In this document: positions 20,674 to 32,900 of the stretch, piece after piece
How positions within the stretch are numbered: the stretch's first letter is position 1
How the letters are laid out: each line of letters begins with the position of its first letter
Assembly (NCBI GenBank): GCA_002794785.1
Contig: NBBA01000014.1
Location: 1,270,681-1,334,680, forward strand
Direction of reading: 5' to 3'
Source of the DNA: Coniferiporia sulphurascens
Lineage: Eukaryota > Basidiomycota > Agaricomycetes > Hymenochaetales > Hymenochaetaceae
Length of the DNA stretch: 64,000 nucleotides
Program-made: the position numbers and the translations under genes
The notes under the pieces: generated by a model
The model's input: the letters and a program-made list of their open reading frames with translations, nothing else
What the model was told of the DNA's origin: nothing
Databases searched by the model: none

Positions 20674-23249
20674 ATGAAGCTTCCAAATCTACTTCGGATT
20701 GCTCTGTTGGTCTTACCATCCGTCTCGTACGTTGCTGGCCAGGCTGGTGGGAGTCTGATCGGCGGCATGGACGAGACTATAGCTATTCAGCGGGAAGGTC
20801 TTGCGCGCATGCGCGACTTTCTAGGTCCTGACGCGTTCCCAAGCTCTGAACCAGTAAAGCGCGACGATTCTGCTTCAGCCTCGACTATCACATTCAAAAA
20901 TCCTAAAGCGCAGGAGTTTTTTGTCGATGGAACGGAGATTCCGGAAGGTGACACATTTAAAGCTCCCAAATACCACATATGTCATATTCCGCCTTACTGT
21001 TTCCGTTTAGTCAATTTTGATGCTGGACCTTCTTGGGCCGGCTTGATGCCCATCACCGGCGCGCACAACGAGACTCGCAAGCTTTTCTTTTGGTAAATGG
21101 GTCCCCGTATCTGCGAGTGGTCGTTCACCAATCCGCAATTCATTGAAGGTTTTGGCCAACGAACAACGCATCAAATGGCAACGAGTTGCTATTCTGGACT
21201 AATGGTGATTTCTCTCGTTATTAGATTCTGCGGTGAAATGAAATAACTAGGAAAATGCAACAGGCGGACCTGGCTGCTCTTCTCTGGAGGGGTTCTTGCA
21301 AGAAAATGGACCTATCTGCAAGTCTCCTTAAACGCTGCTCTCTTTTTTTTTTATCGAATTGATAGCAAAACTATTCAGCATGGTCTTGGGGTCAGGCCCA
21401 ACCCACACCGTAGGTGACATGCCCTTCCGGATAGAGCGGTATTTTCACAACACCTGTATTTAGGAATATGTGGTCTTGGACGAATCTGTCGCACGTTCTT
21501 TGGGTGGAACAGCCTGTCGGAGTGAGTTATAAGTTCAATGGACTTTAGTGTCAAAATTACTGATGAAAGCTGCATGAAGACGGGATTCAGCCAGGGAACA
21601 CTTAGCATAGAAAACGACGACCAACTCGCCGAGCAGGTCATGGGGTTTTTGGAACAGTTCTTGGAGGTGTTTAGCGAGTTAAAGGGAAAGGATTTCTATT
21701 TGTCAGGAGAAAGCGTAAGCATTGCTGATTCTATGTTGTTCCGCTAAATCTAATTTACACACCTCCAGTATGCTGGCTTTTGTAAGTTACATATTGTGCA
21801 GAAGAGATGATTTCTAAGGAAAACGCGTAGACGTCCCGTACATTGCGAATTGGATTTACGAGCATCCCGGGCTCGATTTGAATCTCAAGGGAATTTCAAT
21901 CGCTGATCCATCTTTAAGTTACAACGTGGTGCAGCAGGAGATTCCTGCCCTCCGATTTGTTCAGGTACATCCGTTTATTCCGCTGAAATTTATATTTCTT
22001 AACCCGAAGTCTACAGGCGAACAGTAACCTTTTCCCTTTCAATAGCTCCTTCCTCGCCGAATTACAAAATATATCTGACACGTGCGGTTACACTGACTAC
22101 TTGGATAATTTTGTCACCTTTCCACCTGCCGGCCAACTCCCCTTGCCAGTTGCAACAAATGGGACATTCTCAGTAGTGCCTTCGTGCAGGATACATAGCC
22201 CGATTCAGAGGGCCATACAAACGTACGCCTCTTTAAATTTCTCCTCATAATCAGACAAGTTCTGATCCCCTACGCTTTCATCTCGTAGCCTGAATCCGGC
22301 GTTTGACGTCTATCGAGTTTCGGACACCTGGCCTAATCTTTGTGTGTGCTACAATATTTAGCATCCTTCCGCCATGATTTCATATTGTATCAGGGAGTGT
22401 TCTTGGTTTCCCTCGACTCACGCAGGAGTTCATATACTTCAACAGGCGAGTCATACATAGAAGAAACGAGCGAATTCTTTTACTAACCAGTTTTATTTAG
22501 AACTGATGTACGCCCGTTCTGTTGAGGTGCTCTCTTGAGGTTCTAACCGCATACTGCTACGGTTCTAGGTCCAAGACGCAATACATGCGCCTCACATTGA
22601 ATGGACTGCGTGCACAAACACAAACGTTTATGTGAACCTTACCACCGGTGCACCCATTAATGACCAGTCCATACCGTCTACGCTGAGTGTTCTGCCGAAC
22701 GTTATTGAGAAGTCGGAGCGCACCATTATTGTTCACGGACTCGCGGTACGCGTCGACGCATTATTACCAACAATACAGTCTTCATTGAAACATACTTATA
22801 ATAGGACTTTATTCTTGTTGCGGAGGGTACTCGCATCGCCATTCAGTGAGCACGAAAAACTCAGTATTTTATTCGAAACTGATCTACCATTTCCATTAAT
22901 AGGAATATGACGTGGAATGGTGCGCAGGGCTTCCAAACACCCATTGAACCGGAGACATTCACGGTACATAACATGGGAGTTTATGGTAATGAGCATACTG
23001 AGCGTGGTCTCACCTGTAAGCCATTACCCGTGTCCTTGAGCGACAAACCTTGTTTTAGCTGAGAATTACTCTTCTACTAGTTGTCGAGTTTTTCTTTAGT
23101 GGACACATGACTCCGCGTGCGTATCGCATTTCATGTTACTCGGGACACTGTCTTGGTTCGCTTACACTTAATGAGCAGAGTTCGTTCCGTGGGCGGCCTT
23201 TAATACCATTTCGTTCCTTCTCGGAAGACAACCGACCCCATCCTCATGA
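20674..23249 (+). CDS. secreted S10 serine carboxypeptidase (2), Kex1/carboxypeptidase-D-like
   Basis: Peptide carboxypeptidase of a different S10 branch from its neighbour. A signal peptide (LLRIALLVLPSVSYVAG) is followed by KNPKAQEFFVDG and VNFDAGPSWAGLMPI. Then come LFWTNGGPGCSSLEGFLQ (across an intron), SWSWGQAQP, VLWVEQPVG/TGFSQG, GES/YAGF with the nucleophile, VPYIANWIYEH, IVHGLAD/FILVAEGTRI with the Asp, and SGHMTPQ/FVPWAAF with the His. About 17 exons. Two introns use GC donors (21318-21378, 22446-22500). One exon is 13 nt (21769-21781). A final intron at 23117-23178 restores the family C-terminus and places the stop at 23247-23249. No C-terminal membrane helix is seen, so it is likely secreted rather than Golgi-retained. 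All triad residues are present. Confidence 0.9.
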
Positions 23250-23445
23250 GAAAATTGTCGAAGCAATTGGAAACGCTCCCGAGCGGACGAAACTCATGAG
23301 ACAATTGATCGGAGTTGGGAAAAGGGTCAGTTGGGCAGGACAATATTTGCATGGAACGTATGTAAATTGAGGTTACAGACTTATGATTGGGTTTGAGAGA
23401 AAACGTCGATGTACATTTATATTGATGTCAAGCCTTCAATCGCAT

Positions 23446-26130
23446 CTACAGTGTGTATATGAAATCGGGGGCCCGATCGCCCAAATCATGCAGCTCTTTA
23501 ATTGAGTACTGGACAACACCCCCCGTTCGTGCCAGTTCCGCGACGCGTCTTGCGTTGATTCTTTTATACACAATAATCGTGATCGGGGTCGTGATGAATC
23601 CAATGCCCACAAACATTAGCTCGATTCCGTCTTCAAGTGAGGTACGTCAGTCTATTAATATGACAAGTTGAGTGAACCAGGACGTACGTCCGGGAATATA
23701 CCGTGGTGCATCTATAGAACGATAGATGTTTGCCGCAATCGCGCCTGAAAAATTCCCGAGCCCGATTTGCAGAGCCATTCCAACACCCCGCTTGTATTGG
23801 CCCGCGAGATTATTCCCGAGCCTGTAAATTTGTATATCAGATGAAGCGCTGTCACAGCAATTTATGAACTCGTGTGCGAACCATGCGACAACCCCGGGGA
23901 AGGTCGCATAAGAACCTGCAACACAAAAGAATGTGCCGAAATATTTCACGCCGCGCGGTGCAGTGGAGATATTGATGCTGAAGCCTATGAGACACATAGA
24001 GAGTCCCAGGATAATGAATGGTGAGCGCATTCCAAGCTTATCGGAATAATGCCCGAATAGCAGGAGTACAATTGCTGAAGGAGTCGTAAAACAATCCGTT
24101 CTTCGTAAACGATGTGTCTAGAATGATGTGTTTCAGACAGACGTACTGGCGAAGATGTAGGGCGGGACTGTGAGGAGTTGAGTGATAGGCGTGCTGAAAC
24201 CGAATCTGCGAATGCGTTTGTGTCAGCTTTCTCGTAGAGTTACTGAAAGCGTTGTACATACCCAGAGATGATCGTTCTGTGACAAGTAAGGTACGAATTA
24301 AGTATGGGCGTTGAACAACCACACGGAACTACTCACGGAAGAAAAAGAGCTATTCCGTATACTGCGCGGTAGACATTTAATCAGCCTGCTTAAAACCGGT
24401 TGTGCGAATACTCACGTGGTGCGACAATGGACATGTAGGTCAAGATATGGAGCCAAACTTGCCAGTCGCTAAACGCCGCTCGCACATAGCGCCAAGAAAA
24501 CTCTTCGGCCTCTCCAACGGTTGAGTTGTCGAATTCTGCAACAGATTATATCAGTCGCGGCAAGAGGCGCATAATGGAGGAAGCCATCACATACTCTTCT
24601 TCCAAAGGACGTAAGCGCGCTCTTCGGGGGTTAGGAAGGATGCAGTCGCCGGAAAGTCGACTAAAACTGGATATTGCCAGGGCCAAAATCCATAATGAGG
24701 TTTTAGCACTGTTTACATGGAAGGATTGCAAACGCACTGAAAAGAGCGGCAGAGCCAACGACGACTGTTGCCAATCCCTCCAAGATCTACAATTGATCAA
24801 GACCAAATTGGGAACATTCTTATATGCATACAAATTATTGCTTACGAAAATCCATGACCATGCTTCGAGGCCGCCCACACCACTCATGAACTCAATTGCG
24901 AATGCAAGCAGACCAGAAAAAGCACCTGCGAGCGTCGCGGCACCGAAAAATAGTCCGACACGGTATTGGAGTTTGTGTCGAGGGTACCAAAATGTCAAAC
25001 TTGGTATAAAGCAAATTCAATGAGGCTTCCGAAGGCGGAGAAAAGGCGATACCTACTAGTAGACGACACCCGGGAAAAGCCAGCTTCGGCCGCGCCAAGG
25101 CAGATTCGAACACCAAGAAGTTGGTGGTAGCTGAAGTAGACATGAAAAAGAAGGAAACCAATATTGAAAACGTAACACACGTACGTCTTCACAAGACCCA
25201 TCATAGTCCTGAAGTAAAATCGAAAATAAGATGGAACAGGGATACAAAAAGGATCATCAACCCACATTACAATACCCCACGCAATCTTGTAATAAATCAA
25301 TTTAGCACCCCACATTCATTCATCCAAATAATTTCATACCGTGATTCCCGGAAGCCACCTAGAAAACTAAGTAGGCACTATATTTACATAGAGATAGATT
25401 CAGGTCCGCGACGAACCTTGACGGTTTGAATTTTTTGAGGACCATGCTGAATCCAATTGGGTCAGAAGACAAAATCCGTTTACGTAGTATGTACAAAGAA
25501 AAAAAATCGCGTACTTTGCTGGACACTCCCCTAAACAATAAGTCTGGGTATTTACTTAGTACCGCCCCCGTCTTCTCATGGTTTTAAGATGCAGGTTATT
25601 ATCAGACGTACAATAAAATACATGGTCTGTGGAAAACTAGATGAGTTTTGGCCGCGTAATAGGTTCAAGTTAAGAAAATTGAGCCCACAAGTGCAATATT
25701 GTACTGATTTCCGACAAGGCCCAGCTGCGTTACAAGACCCGCGAGCTTCGCGTTTCCTTTAAGAGCGAATTGGGATGATGAGCGATAGAACAAATAAGCG
25801 TCCAGTTAGTCGTACCGATGTTACCTGGGACAACAGACGGCTAGTCAGTCTCAGGCTCATGTTGAAAACCGCATACGATGACTCACCGCGGTCCAAAAAG
25901 GAGCAAAGATATATAAGACTTAGGATTGGCATAAGTCTGTAATCGATTTTCCTGTAGAGCTGTTTCTCCTGCTCAGCGGTCAAAACAGGAGGTGGAGGAA
26001 GGCTAGAGTCTCCGCCGAAGTCTACGACTTCGGTTTGCGCCCGTTCCTTTTCTCCGGGCTTCTCCGAGACATACACAGATTCCTTCTCGAAATATGCAGA
26101 GCTACGCTCCTTCCCAGAAGAGTTTGACAT
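23446..26130 (-). pseudogene. MFS anion:cation symporter (allantoate/nicotinate permease type), copy 2, with one-base frameshift
   Basis: The protein would be a 12-helix major facilitator of the ACS family (Dal5/Tna1-like), importing organic anions, vitamins or small peptides. It starts at 26128-26130 with a hydrophilic tail, then RKIDYRLMPILSLIYLCSFLDR/GNIGNAKLAGLVTQL. Later blocks are ECPAN/MVLKKFKPSR, QLLGVRICLGAAEAGF, FWYPRHKLQYRVGLFFG, SGLLAFAIEFMSG, GNNLAGQYKRGVGMAL, and ending DRAPDFIYTL. Many exons follow the same plan as copy 1, including 9-nt (25816-25824) and 15-nt (25612-25626) microexons. At 25075-25078 a four-base run (five expected) shifts the frame right after the AEAGF motif, and no alternative splice rescues it. 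Probably a young pseudogene, unless this is a sequencing error. Confidence 0.72.
25816..25824 (-). other. 9-nt microexon of transporter copy 2
   Basis: Exon GTAACATCG joins in phase 1 on both sides to give Asp-Arg-Gly-Asn-Ile-Gly-Asn-Ala, the conserved loop of this MFS family. The homologous exon in copy 1 is at 29049-29057. Confidence 0.75.
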
Positions 26131-26709
26131 GTCCCCAGCAGTAACGTCGGCGAAGGGTGAAGAACACGGAAGCCAGAGAGGTCCCCTTGAGAGCTCCTGA
26201 CGAACCATTACTGCAGAAGCTACTGTTATATGATTTCTGACGGCTATGGCGACAGGCCTTCGCACGCGTTCATTTTGTTTCCCGGTACATTCTGATAAGT
26301 GCGGTTTGACTATACGGCGTGCCCTCACGTGCCGGCTTCGATCCTGCAAAGCGCTGATAGGGTGGTAGCCATTGAAATAATACTTCCGGTTAAATCACGC
26401 GCTGGGGAAGATTTGATCCTTTAGCCCTAGAGGCTTGGAAGAAGCAGGACGCCGAAATGCAATATGAGAGGAATTCACTCACCCACCCTGCAAAGGGCCG
26501 AGTGCTCAACCGGGCCTGAATGGTGTAAAGACGTGATAGACGCCGCTCACCTTTGATTAGTGCACTCGCAGGGTCTCTCAGGTTCAAATTGAAGAACAAG
26601 TTGAAGACCCGATTCAATTCATCTTTAGACTGGCGAAATTCCCACGGCTAGAGCCGATGTCTTCTCCTGACCTATCTAATCTCTACATTTACGACTCTCG
26701 ATGGGAAGG
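26131..26709. other. intergenic region between tandem transporter copies
   Basis: This holds the promoter of copy 2 (minus) and the 3' flank of copy 1. No supported gene or repeat was found. Confidence 0.5.
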
Positions 26710-29369
26710 CTACAGTGTGTATCTAAAATCGGGTGCCCGATCACCCATCTCGTGTATCTCCTCAACGCTGTACTTGGAGGCCATGTCTCCTATACGCTGT
26801 AGCTCCACCTCACGCTTCGCGTTTATCCTGATGTATAAGAAAATGGCAAGCGGCACGGCGATGAACCCGATTCCAACGAATAAAAGTTCTATGCCATCTT
26901 TAGGAAGAGAAAGGTAATAGTCAGCAACGTTCTTTATCATGTAATGATTCCGATTGTACGCACGTCCGAGGATGTAGCGCGGCGCATCCTGCGTACGGAA
27001 TATGTTCGATGCGATTGCGCCTCCAAAGTTTCCAATACCAATATGCACTGCCATGCCAACACCGCGCTTGTACTGCCCTGCCAGGTTGTTCCCCACCCTT
27101 GTCCAGCCGAATTACATCATCAACACTGTTATTCAAGCGGTGAATTGTCCAAGCCTCACCAAGTGACTACGCCAGGGAACGCCGCGTATGATCCGGCGAC
27201 GCAGAAGAACGTTCCAAAGTACTTTACCCCAATGGATGCATCTGAGATATTGATGCTGAATCCAATAAGGCACATGGTGAGTCCGAGGAGGATAAATGGG
27301 GAGCGCAGCTTAGTCTTGTCAGAGTAGTGTCCGAACAAGAGAAGCGTAAGCGCTATGCGGTACCAAAGCGTATTAATTTGACAGATCGGGGGAAGCTGTA
27401 CACAGCCATATAAGATTCAGACATACTTGCGAAGACATAAGGAGGGACTGTGAGGAGTTGTGTGATAGGCGTACTGAAGCCAAATCTGTAATATCACATG
27501 TACTGAGTAGAATATTCCTCTAGTGCAACATAAATGCGGCGTCCTTACCCTGAAATAATTGACCTGCAGCAGTTTAGTCTAAGAAAATCTATGCAGAAGT
27601 TATACTCCACTTACGGTAGAAAGAGGGAGATCCCGAACACTGATACAGACATTATCAGCAATTACACAGCCGTCGAGCAAATAAACTTACAAGGCGTGAT
27701 GACAGACATGTAGACCAGAACATGCAGCCAAACTTGCCAGTCCTTGAGCGCGGCCCAGACATAGCGTAAAGCGAAGCTCTCTGCTTCACCAGCGGTCGAG
27801 TTATCGTACTCTAGAGTAGGTGGTCATTAAATCGGGTCAAAGAGGAGCACAAGGAGCATAAACATACTCTTCTTCCAAATAACGTATGCGCGTTCTTCCG
27901 GTGTTAGGAACTCTGCGGTTACGGGGAAATCGACAAGAACTGAAAAATATTGTTAGTTGTTTCCAGTCATTGCGAAAGTGACAAACACTCACTAAAGAGG
28001 GCCACTATCCCTACTACGGCCGTCGCCACTCCCTCGAGGATCTTTATGACCTAATTGAATAAGACGCACATTTTAGAGAAACATGTAGCTTACGAATATC
28101 CAGGACCAAGCCTCGAGGCCGCGCTTTCCGCCCATGAACTCGATGGCGAACGCGAGTAAGCCTGAGAATGCGCCGGCAATAGTAGCTGCACCAAAGAAAA
28201 GACCAATGCGGTATTGCAGCTTGTGTCGAGGATACCACATAGTAAGACTAGATTGAGATATTCCTGTTATTAGATTCTCGGGTTAGAAGAATGCCGCACG
28301 ACATACTAATAGACCACGCCAGGGAAGAAGCCTGCTTCGGCTATGCCGAGGCAAATTCTGACGCCAACTAATTGCGGATATCTTAATTTACGGAGGTTAA
28401 TCCAAATAAATCGTGGGCGGACGTAATTCTTTCAGGTATTCATACATACGTCTTAACAAAACCCATTGATATCCTGTGCCGAGAGTGGATTTTTAAACAA
28501 TGTGGCAGGAAAGAGACAAGCACGTCGCTTCGCTTACATCACGACTCCCCAAGCAATCTGTGTAAGTATAAGCACATATGTTTCTCGAGAGTTTGCAAAT
28601 GCCGCGTACAGTTATCCCAGGCAGCCACCTAGAGCGTGTAAACTAATTTGTCATTTCCGAAAATGTAAAAGCTACGGGACGTACCTGGAAGGCTTAAACT
28701 TCTTTAGAACTAGACTGAACCGTGATTTATTAGACATGCTGGACAAAAAACACCGAATAAAGAATACAAACTTCGCTGGACATTCGGCCAGACAATATGG
28801 CTTCACAAACAAATGAGTCAAGAACGAGCGTGAGTATCAGCCGGACGAACTATGAAAAACATTGTCTGCAGAGTTTTCATTAGCCACAAAACATGGTGAA
28901 AACCGACAGAGCTTCCTGACGCACGAGTGCTATGTTGTACTGGTTGCCAACGAGGTTGAGTTGTGACACGAGACCGGCAAGTTTTGCGTTGCCTATATTT
29001 CCAGTACTGAGATTACAAGGAAATGACCATTTCCCTAGTAGGGCCTACCGATATTTCCTGAGGGTTTGAACATATGAGGATCGGTTTGATTACGTCATCT
29101 AGAATGAAAGTTAACATACCACGATCCAGAAACGAACAAAGATACATCAGGCTTAAAATGGGCATAAGTCTGTAGTCAATCTTCCTATAGAGATTCTTCT
29201 CCTGCTCAGGTGTTAGGGAGGGAGGAGGCGGTAGTGTCGATTCACCACCAAAATCGACGGTCAAGCGCATGGATTTCTCTTCAGTAATCCTTGCTGCATT
29301 CTCAGAGGCTGAAAGAGAGCCTTTCTCAATACTCGAGGAGTCCGTGTCTTTCCTGGACGACGTTAGCAT
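26710..29369 (-). CDS. MFS anion:cation symporter (allantoate/nicotinate permease type), copy 1
   Basis: Plasma-membrane importer of the ACS group of the major facilitator superfamily. The substrate cannot be read from sequence; allantoate, nicotinate, pantothenate and dipeptides are all known in the family. It starts at 29367-29369. Blocks in order: RKIDYRLMPILSLMYLCSFLDR, GNIGNAKLAGLVSQLNLVGNQ, PYCLAECPANLVLKKFKPSR, VGVRICLGIAEAGFFPGVVYY, WYPRHKLQYRIGLFFGAAT, SGLLAFAIEFMGG, ILEGVATAVVGIVALF, FPVTAEFLTPEERAYVIWKK, GHYSDKTKLRSPFILLGL, GNNLAGQYKRGVGMAV, and a C-terminal DRAPDFRYTL. It is the intact sister of the broken downstream copy and has microexons at 29049-29057 and 28851-28865. It is transcribed divergently from the GH92 gene over a 618-bp shared upstream region. 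Confidence 0.88.
29049..29057 (-). other. 9-nt microexon of transporter copy 1
   Basis: Exon GAAATATCG lies between introns ending CTCAG and starting GTAGGC. The next acceptor is ATATAG just before GCAACGC. It is required to read Arg-Gly-Asn-Ile-Gly-Asn-Ala in frame. Confidence 0.75.
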
Positions 29370-29987
29370 AGCGGGATCCCAAAGTCTCTCGCAGTGAGTC
29401 TGAGGAAAGCTGCAGACAACAAAGAACTGTAGAGGACCCTTTTTATGTGCCTCAGGTTTGTTGCTGGCGAACGCGTGCTCCCAATAGGCCACACGCGTAG
29501 CCCCCACCATTACTTTGGTGCAGTCCCGGATGGTTGGAATGCTGCGGATTCCTTTGTCCCTTCAATGGTCTATCGTTCATTACTCCCAAATTCCGACGAA
29601 AGCGCACACAGTTGAGGGCTATCCCAGCTACTGAGGATAGACTCCCAGAGTCATGGGATGGTTAAATCACGAAAAATGATGCGACCTGACTTCTGGTAGA
29701 AAGTAGGGCATCAACGCAAGAGCGGAGCTCCTTCCCTGTCAGAGACCCAGACCAGTCGGAGAACAGAGGGTGATAAGAAACCACTTTCGGCACTTTGTGG
29801 AATTTCCCTGCTTCCATAAATCCAGCTCACACGCCGGAATTGCGCTTCCTAGTTGTCATATCCGGACAAGAAGAATGCAGGAGCATGGTGCGGTGGACTC
29901 ACATGATCGAAGCCTGCCAAACAAATATAAAAGCACAGCGAGCCGAAAGGAAGGAATAATTTGAAGCGACTCTTGCCTTCAAGCGAT
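29370..29987. promoter_or_regulatory. shared upstream region of transporter copy 1 and GH92 gene
   Basis: A 618-bp divergent intergenic region. On the GH92 side there is a TATA box (TATAAAA, 29926-29932) 62 bp before the ATG. No other binding site is assigned. Confidence 0.5.
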
Positions 29988-32900
29988 ATGGTTGCGGGCG
30001 TTCTGTTCTCGCTATTTGTCTGCGTTGTGTCTGCCAGAGCGCACGTACCGAGAGCGATAGGTGGCTCCGCGAGCGGAAGCAGCGGGCCAAGCCCAAGCGA
30101 TCCTCTCAGCCTGGTGAATGTCTTCATCGGGACAACGAACGGGGGGAACGTCTTCCCAGGTTCGTTTATAAACTTGTGCTCATTGGATTGATAGGATCGA
30201 GTTAAAGAAAACTTTCCAGGCGCAACGGTTCCCCATGGCATGGTAAAGGTTGGAATGGACACGGACTCCCCACACAACGTGAGTCCCGGGCCGCCACGTG
30301 TGCGTCCGGCCCTTTTAGACGATCGGCTAATCCGAACTCCGCCCGCTTATAGCAAGCGGGCTACGACGCGAACTCGTCCTTTAACGCAACTGGGTTTTCT
30401 CAGCTGCACGATAGCGGCACTGGCGGAGTACGTTTTCAAGGCCAAGTCCACGGTCTCCATGGTTCTTCTGTTTATTTTAGTGCTTCGTATAGGGTGTCCC
30501 ACTTTCAAATTTCAAGTTGTGGCCATTGGCTTCGTGTAATTCAACGTTCGAGAGCTGTCAAACATCGATTGAAAGCAGGAAGGCATCGAGAAAAGTTCTT
30601 GCTGATGGTAGGCACTACATCTTATCTCTAATAGCAAACCTCTCTCCCTTTCTCACGTCGGATGGACCTAGGTACACCGGACGACTTCGGTTCGCCAGGC
30701 TATTTCTCATCAAATCTAGTGAGTCCGAAGGCGCTACCGAAGGAAATAACTAATCCCACCGTGTAATAATAGTCCACCGGCATACGAGTAGAACTTACCT
30801 CTATGCGTCGCACTGCATTGCATCGGTATACATTCCCAGAGTCCTCCACGGAGCCTCGGATCGTTGTTGATATCACCAACGATGGTCAGCAAAGTAGCAC
30901 CAATCCTTTCATGAACATTGATCCAAACTCGGGTAGAGTCACTGGTAAGCGAGCATGTTCTGCAAATTTGGGCTCGCCCCTTAACCTTTTGCTTTTTTCA
31001 TCCCTCAGGTGGTGCCGAATTTGCCGCATCGTTCGGTCCAGGACGATACTCTGTATTCGCTTGCTTTGATTTTCGCGGAGACGGCTTTGAAATCACGCCA
31101 CCAACTGAGTACGGCAGCTGGCTCGGAAATTTTCCTGTAAGATTTGCGACAAACCTCCAGCAGGTCTACTTCGGTTTGTCCTTATTCTTTAAATTGATGG
31201 CCTTCGTTTGTTGGAGGCTAAATAACGTTGATTAGGCTTTATTTCCGAATTAGGCGCACTGCTAACCTTCCCCAGGAATCCGTCCAAAACCTCTAAAACT
31301 ACTATTCTTGCTCGTGTTGGTGTCTCGTACATCTCCGCGGATCAGGCTTGCGCAAATGCCGAGTCTGAGATACCGGACTTCGACTTTGAAAGCACCCTTG
31401 CGGCTAGCGAAGCCCAATGGGAGGATTTGCTAAGTCGCGTAAAAGTGGACTCCGAGAATGTCGATGATGAGACGGTCGAACTTCTGTACTCTTCGGTGAG
31501 GCTTCTCTCTTTCCATATCGCTTAAGAGTGTGCTAATTCCAGCTCAAAATAGCTTTACCGGACGCATATCTCACCGGCAGATTGTAAGTGAAATGACTAG
31601 CTCTGTCAATCGTTTACGGGATTTTATTCGTTGTGAACACAGACACAGGCGAGAATCCGAAATGGAATTCCACTGAACCTTACTATGATTCACTTTACTG
31701 CAACGTGCGCTTTTTGACTGTTTTTATGGCTAATACTGATACCTCTTTAGTGGGACACCTTCCGTACTTTATACCCGTTATTCTCCATTCACGATCCGGA
31801 GAACTTTGCCCGTATAGTGCGCGGCCTAATTAATATTCAGCAACATGAGGGTGCGTCTTGCCTGAGGGCATATATTTGTCAGAACTCATAAATGTATTTA
31901 AAACCAGGCTGGTTGCCGGAATGCAGAGGGGCAACGGCTCAACAGCTCATACAAGGAGGGAGCAGTATGTTCGTATCTATATCTTGCGGAACGTTATCGC
32001 TGACACCGTCCATCAGACGGCGATCCGATCCTCGGAGAGTTCTTTGTCAAGTACGTATGTCATCAGTGTTATTCGATGCAAAACCAATCCCTCCATTAGG
32101 TTCCACGAACAGGCCGAGGAATTGAACGTCTCCGCTACGGACTTGTACAATGCATTGCTTGCTGATGCCGAGGATCAGCCACCTAACTGGGATCTCCAAG
32201 GAAGGCAAGCAAATATTTGGAAAATCCTTGGTAGGGCGATAAAGCGTGGCTGTTGAGAAGCTACTGACTCCGGTGTAGGCTATATCCCGGGAGATATATT
32301 CGAGACGAGTGGAACAAATACGAAGCAAGTCTCGCGGACTCTTGAGGCAAGAATTGTATGCAGTGCATTTTGAATCCTTGACTGAAGTTTTATGCATCGA
32401 TAGCATGCTTTTGGAGATTTTGCTATTTCTCAGGTTGCGCAAATACTGGGAAAGGCGGACGATGTTATTAAAGTGGGGCGCTGCTCAAATTCCACCTTTT
32501 GTCCCGCATCTTGATCAGGAAGACAGTACCAAAATCGTTCTGGTAATTTCTTCAACGTTTGGAACCCGAACACGACAGTTCCGGACGGTCCCAGCTTTGT
32601 CGTAGGAATGATGCAGGTTGGTACGATTTGTAGATATTAAATGCGAGTTATTCATGAGGATCTACCTTTAGCCTCGTTTTGCGAATGGGACGTTCAATCA
32701 CACGGATCCCCGCCACTGCAGTGTCAACGATCCCCTCCAGTCGACATGTTTCTTGAATGCGGCCAACCGGGACGGATTCTATGAGTCTTCTCCCATTGTC
32801 GTGAGTAATCGTATATTGGCACATCATGCTTCCTTGGTAATGACGATCTCGAAAGTACTCCCAGGCGAGTGGATAACAGCTGCGGCGGATTTGCGAGTTT

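Noticed and set aside
23107..23370. Apparent unusual C-terminal extension of the second S10 peptidase
   Set aside because: An intron at 23117-23178 gives the expected GHMTPQFVPWAAF ending and a stop at 23247-23249.
24526..25023. 165-codon plus-strand frame inside the MFS region
   Set aside because: It runs antisense over recognised transporter exons.
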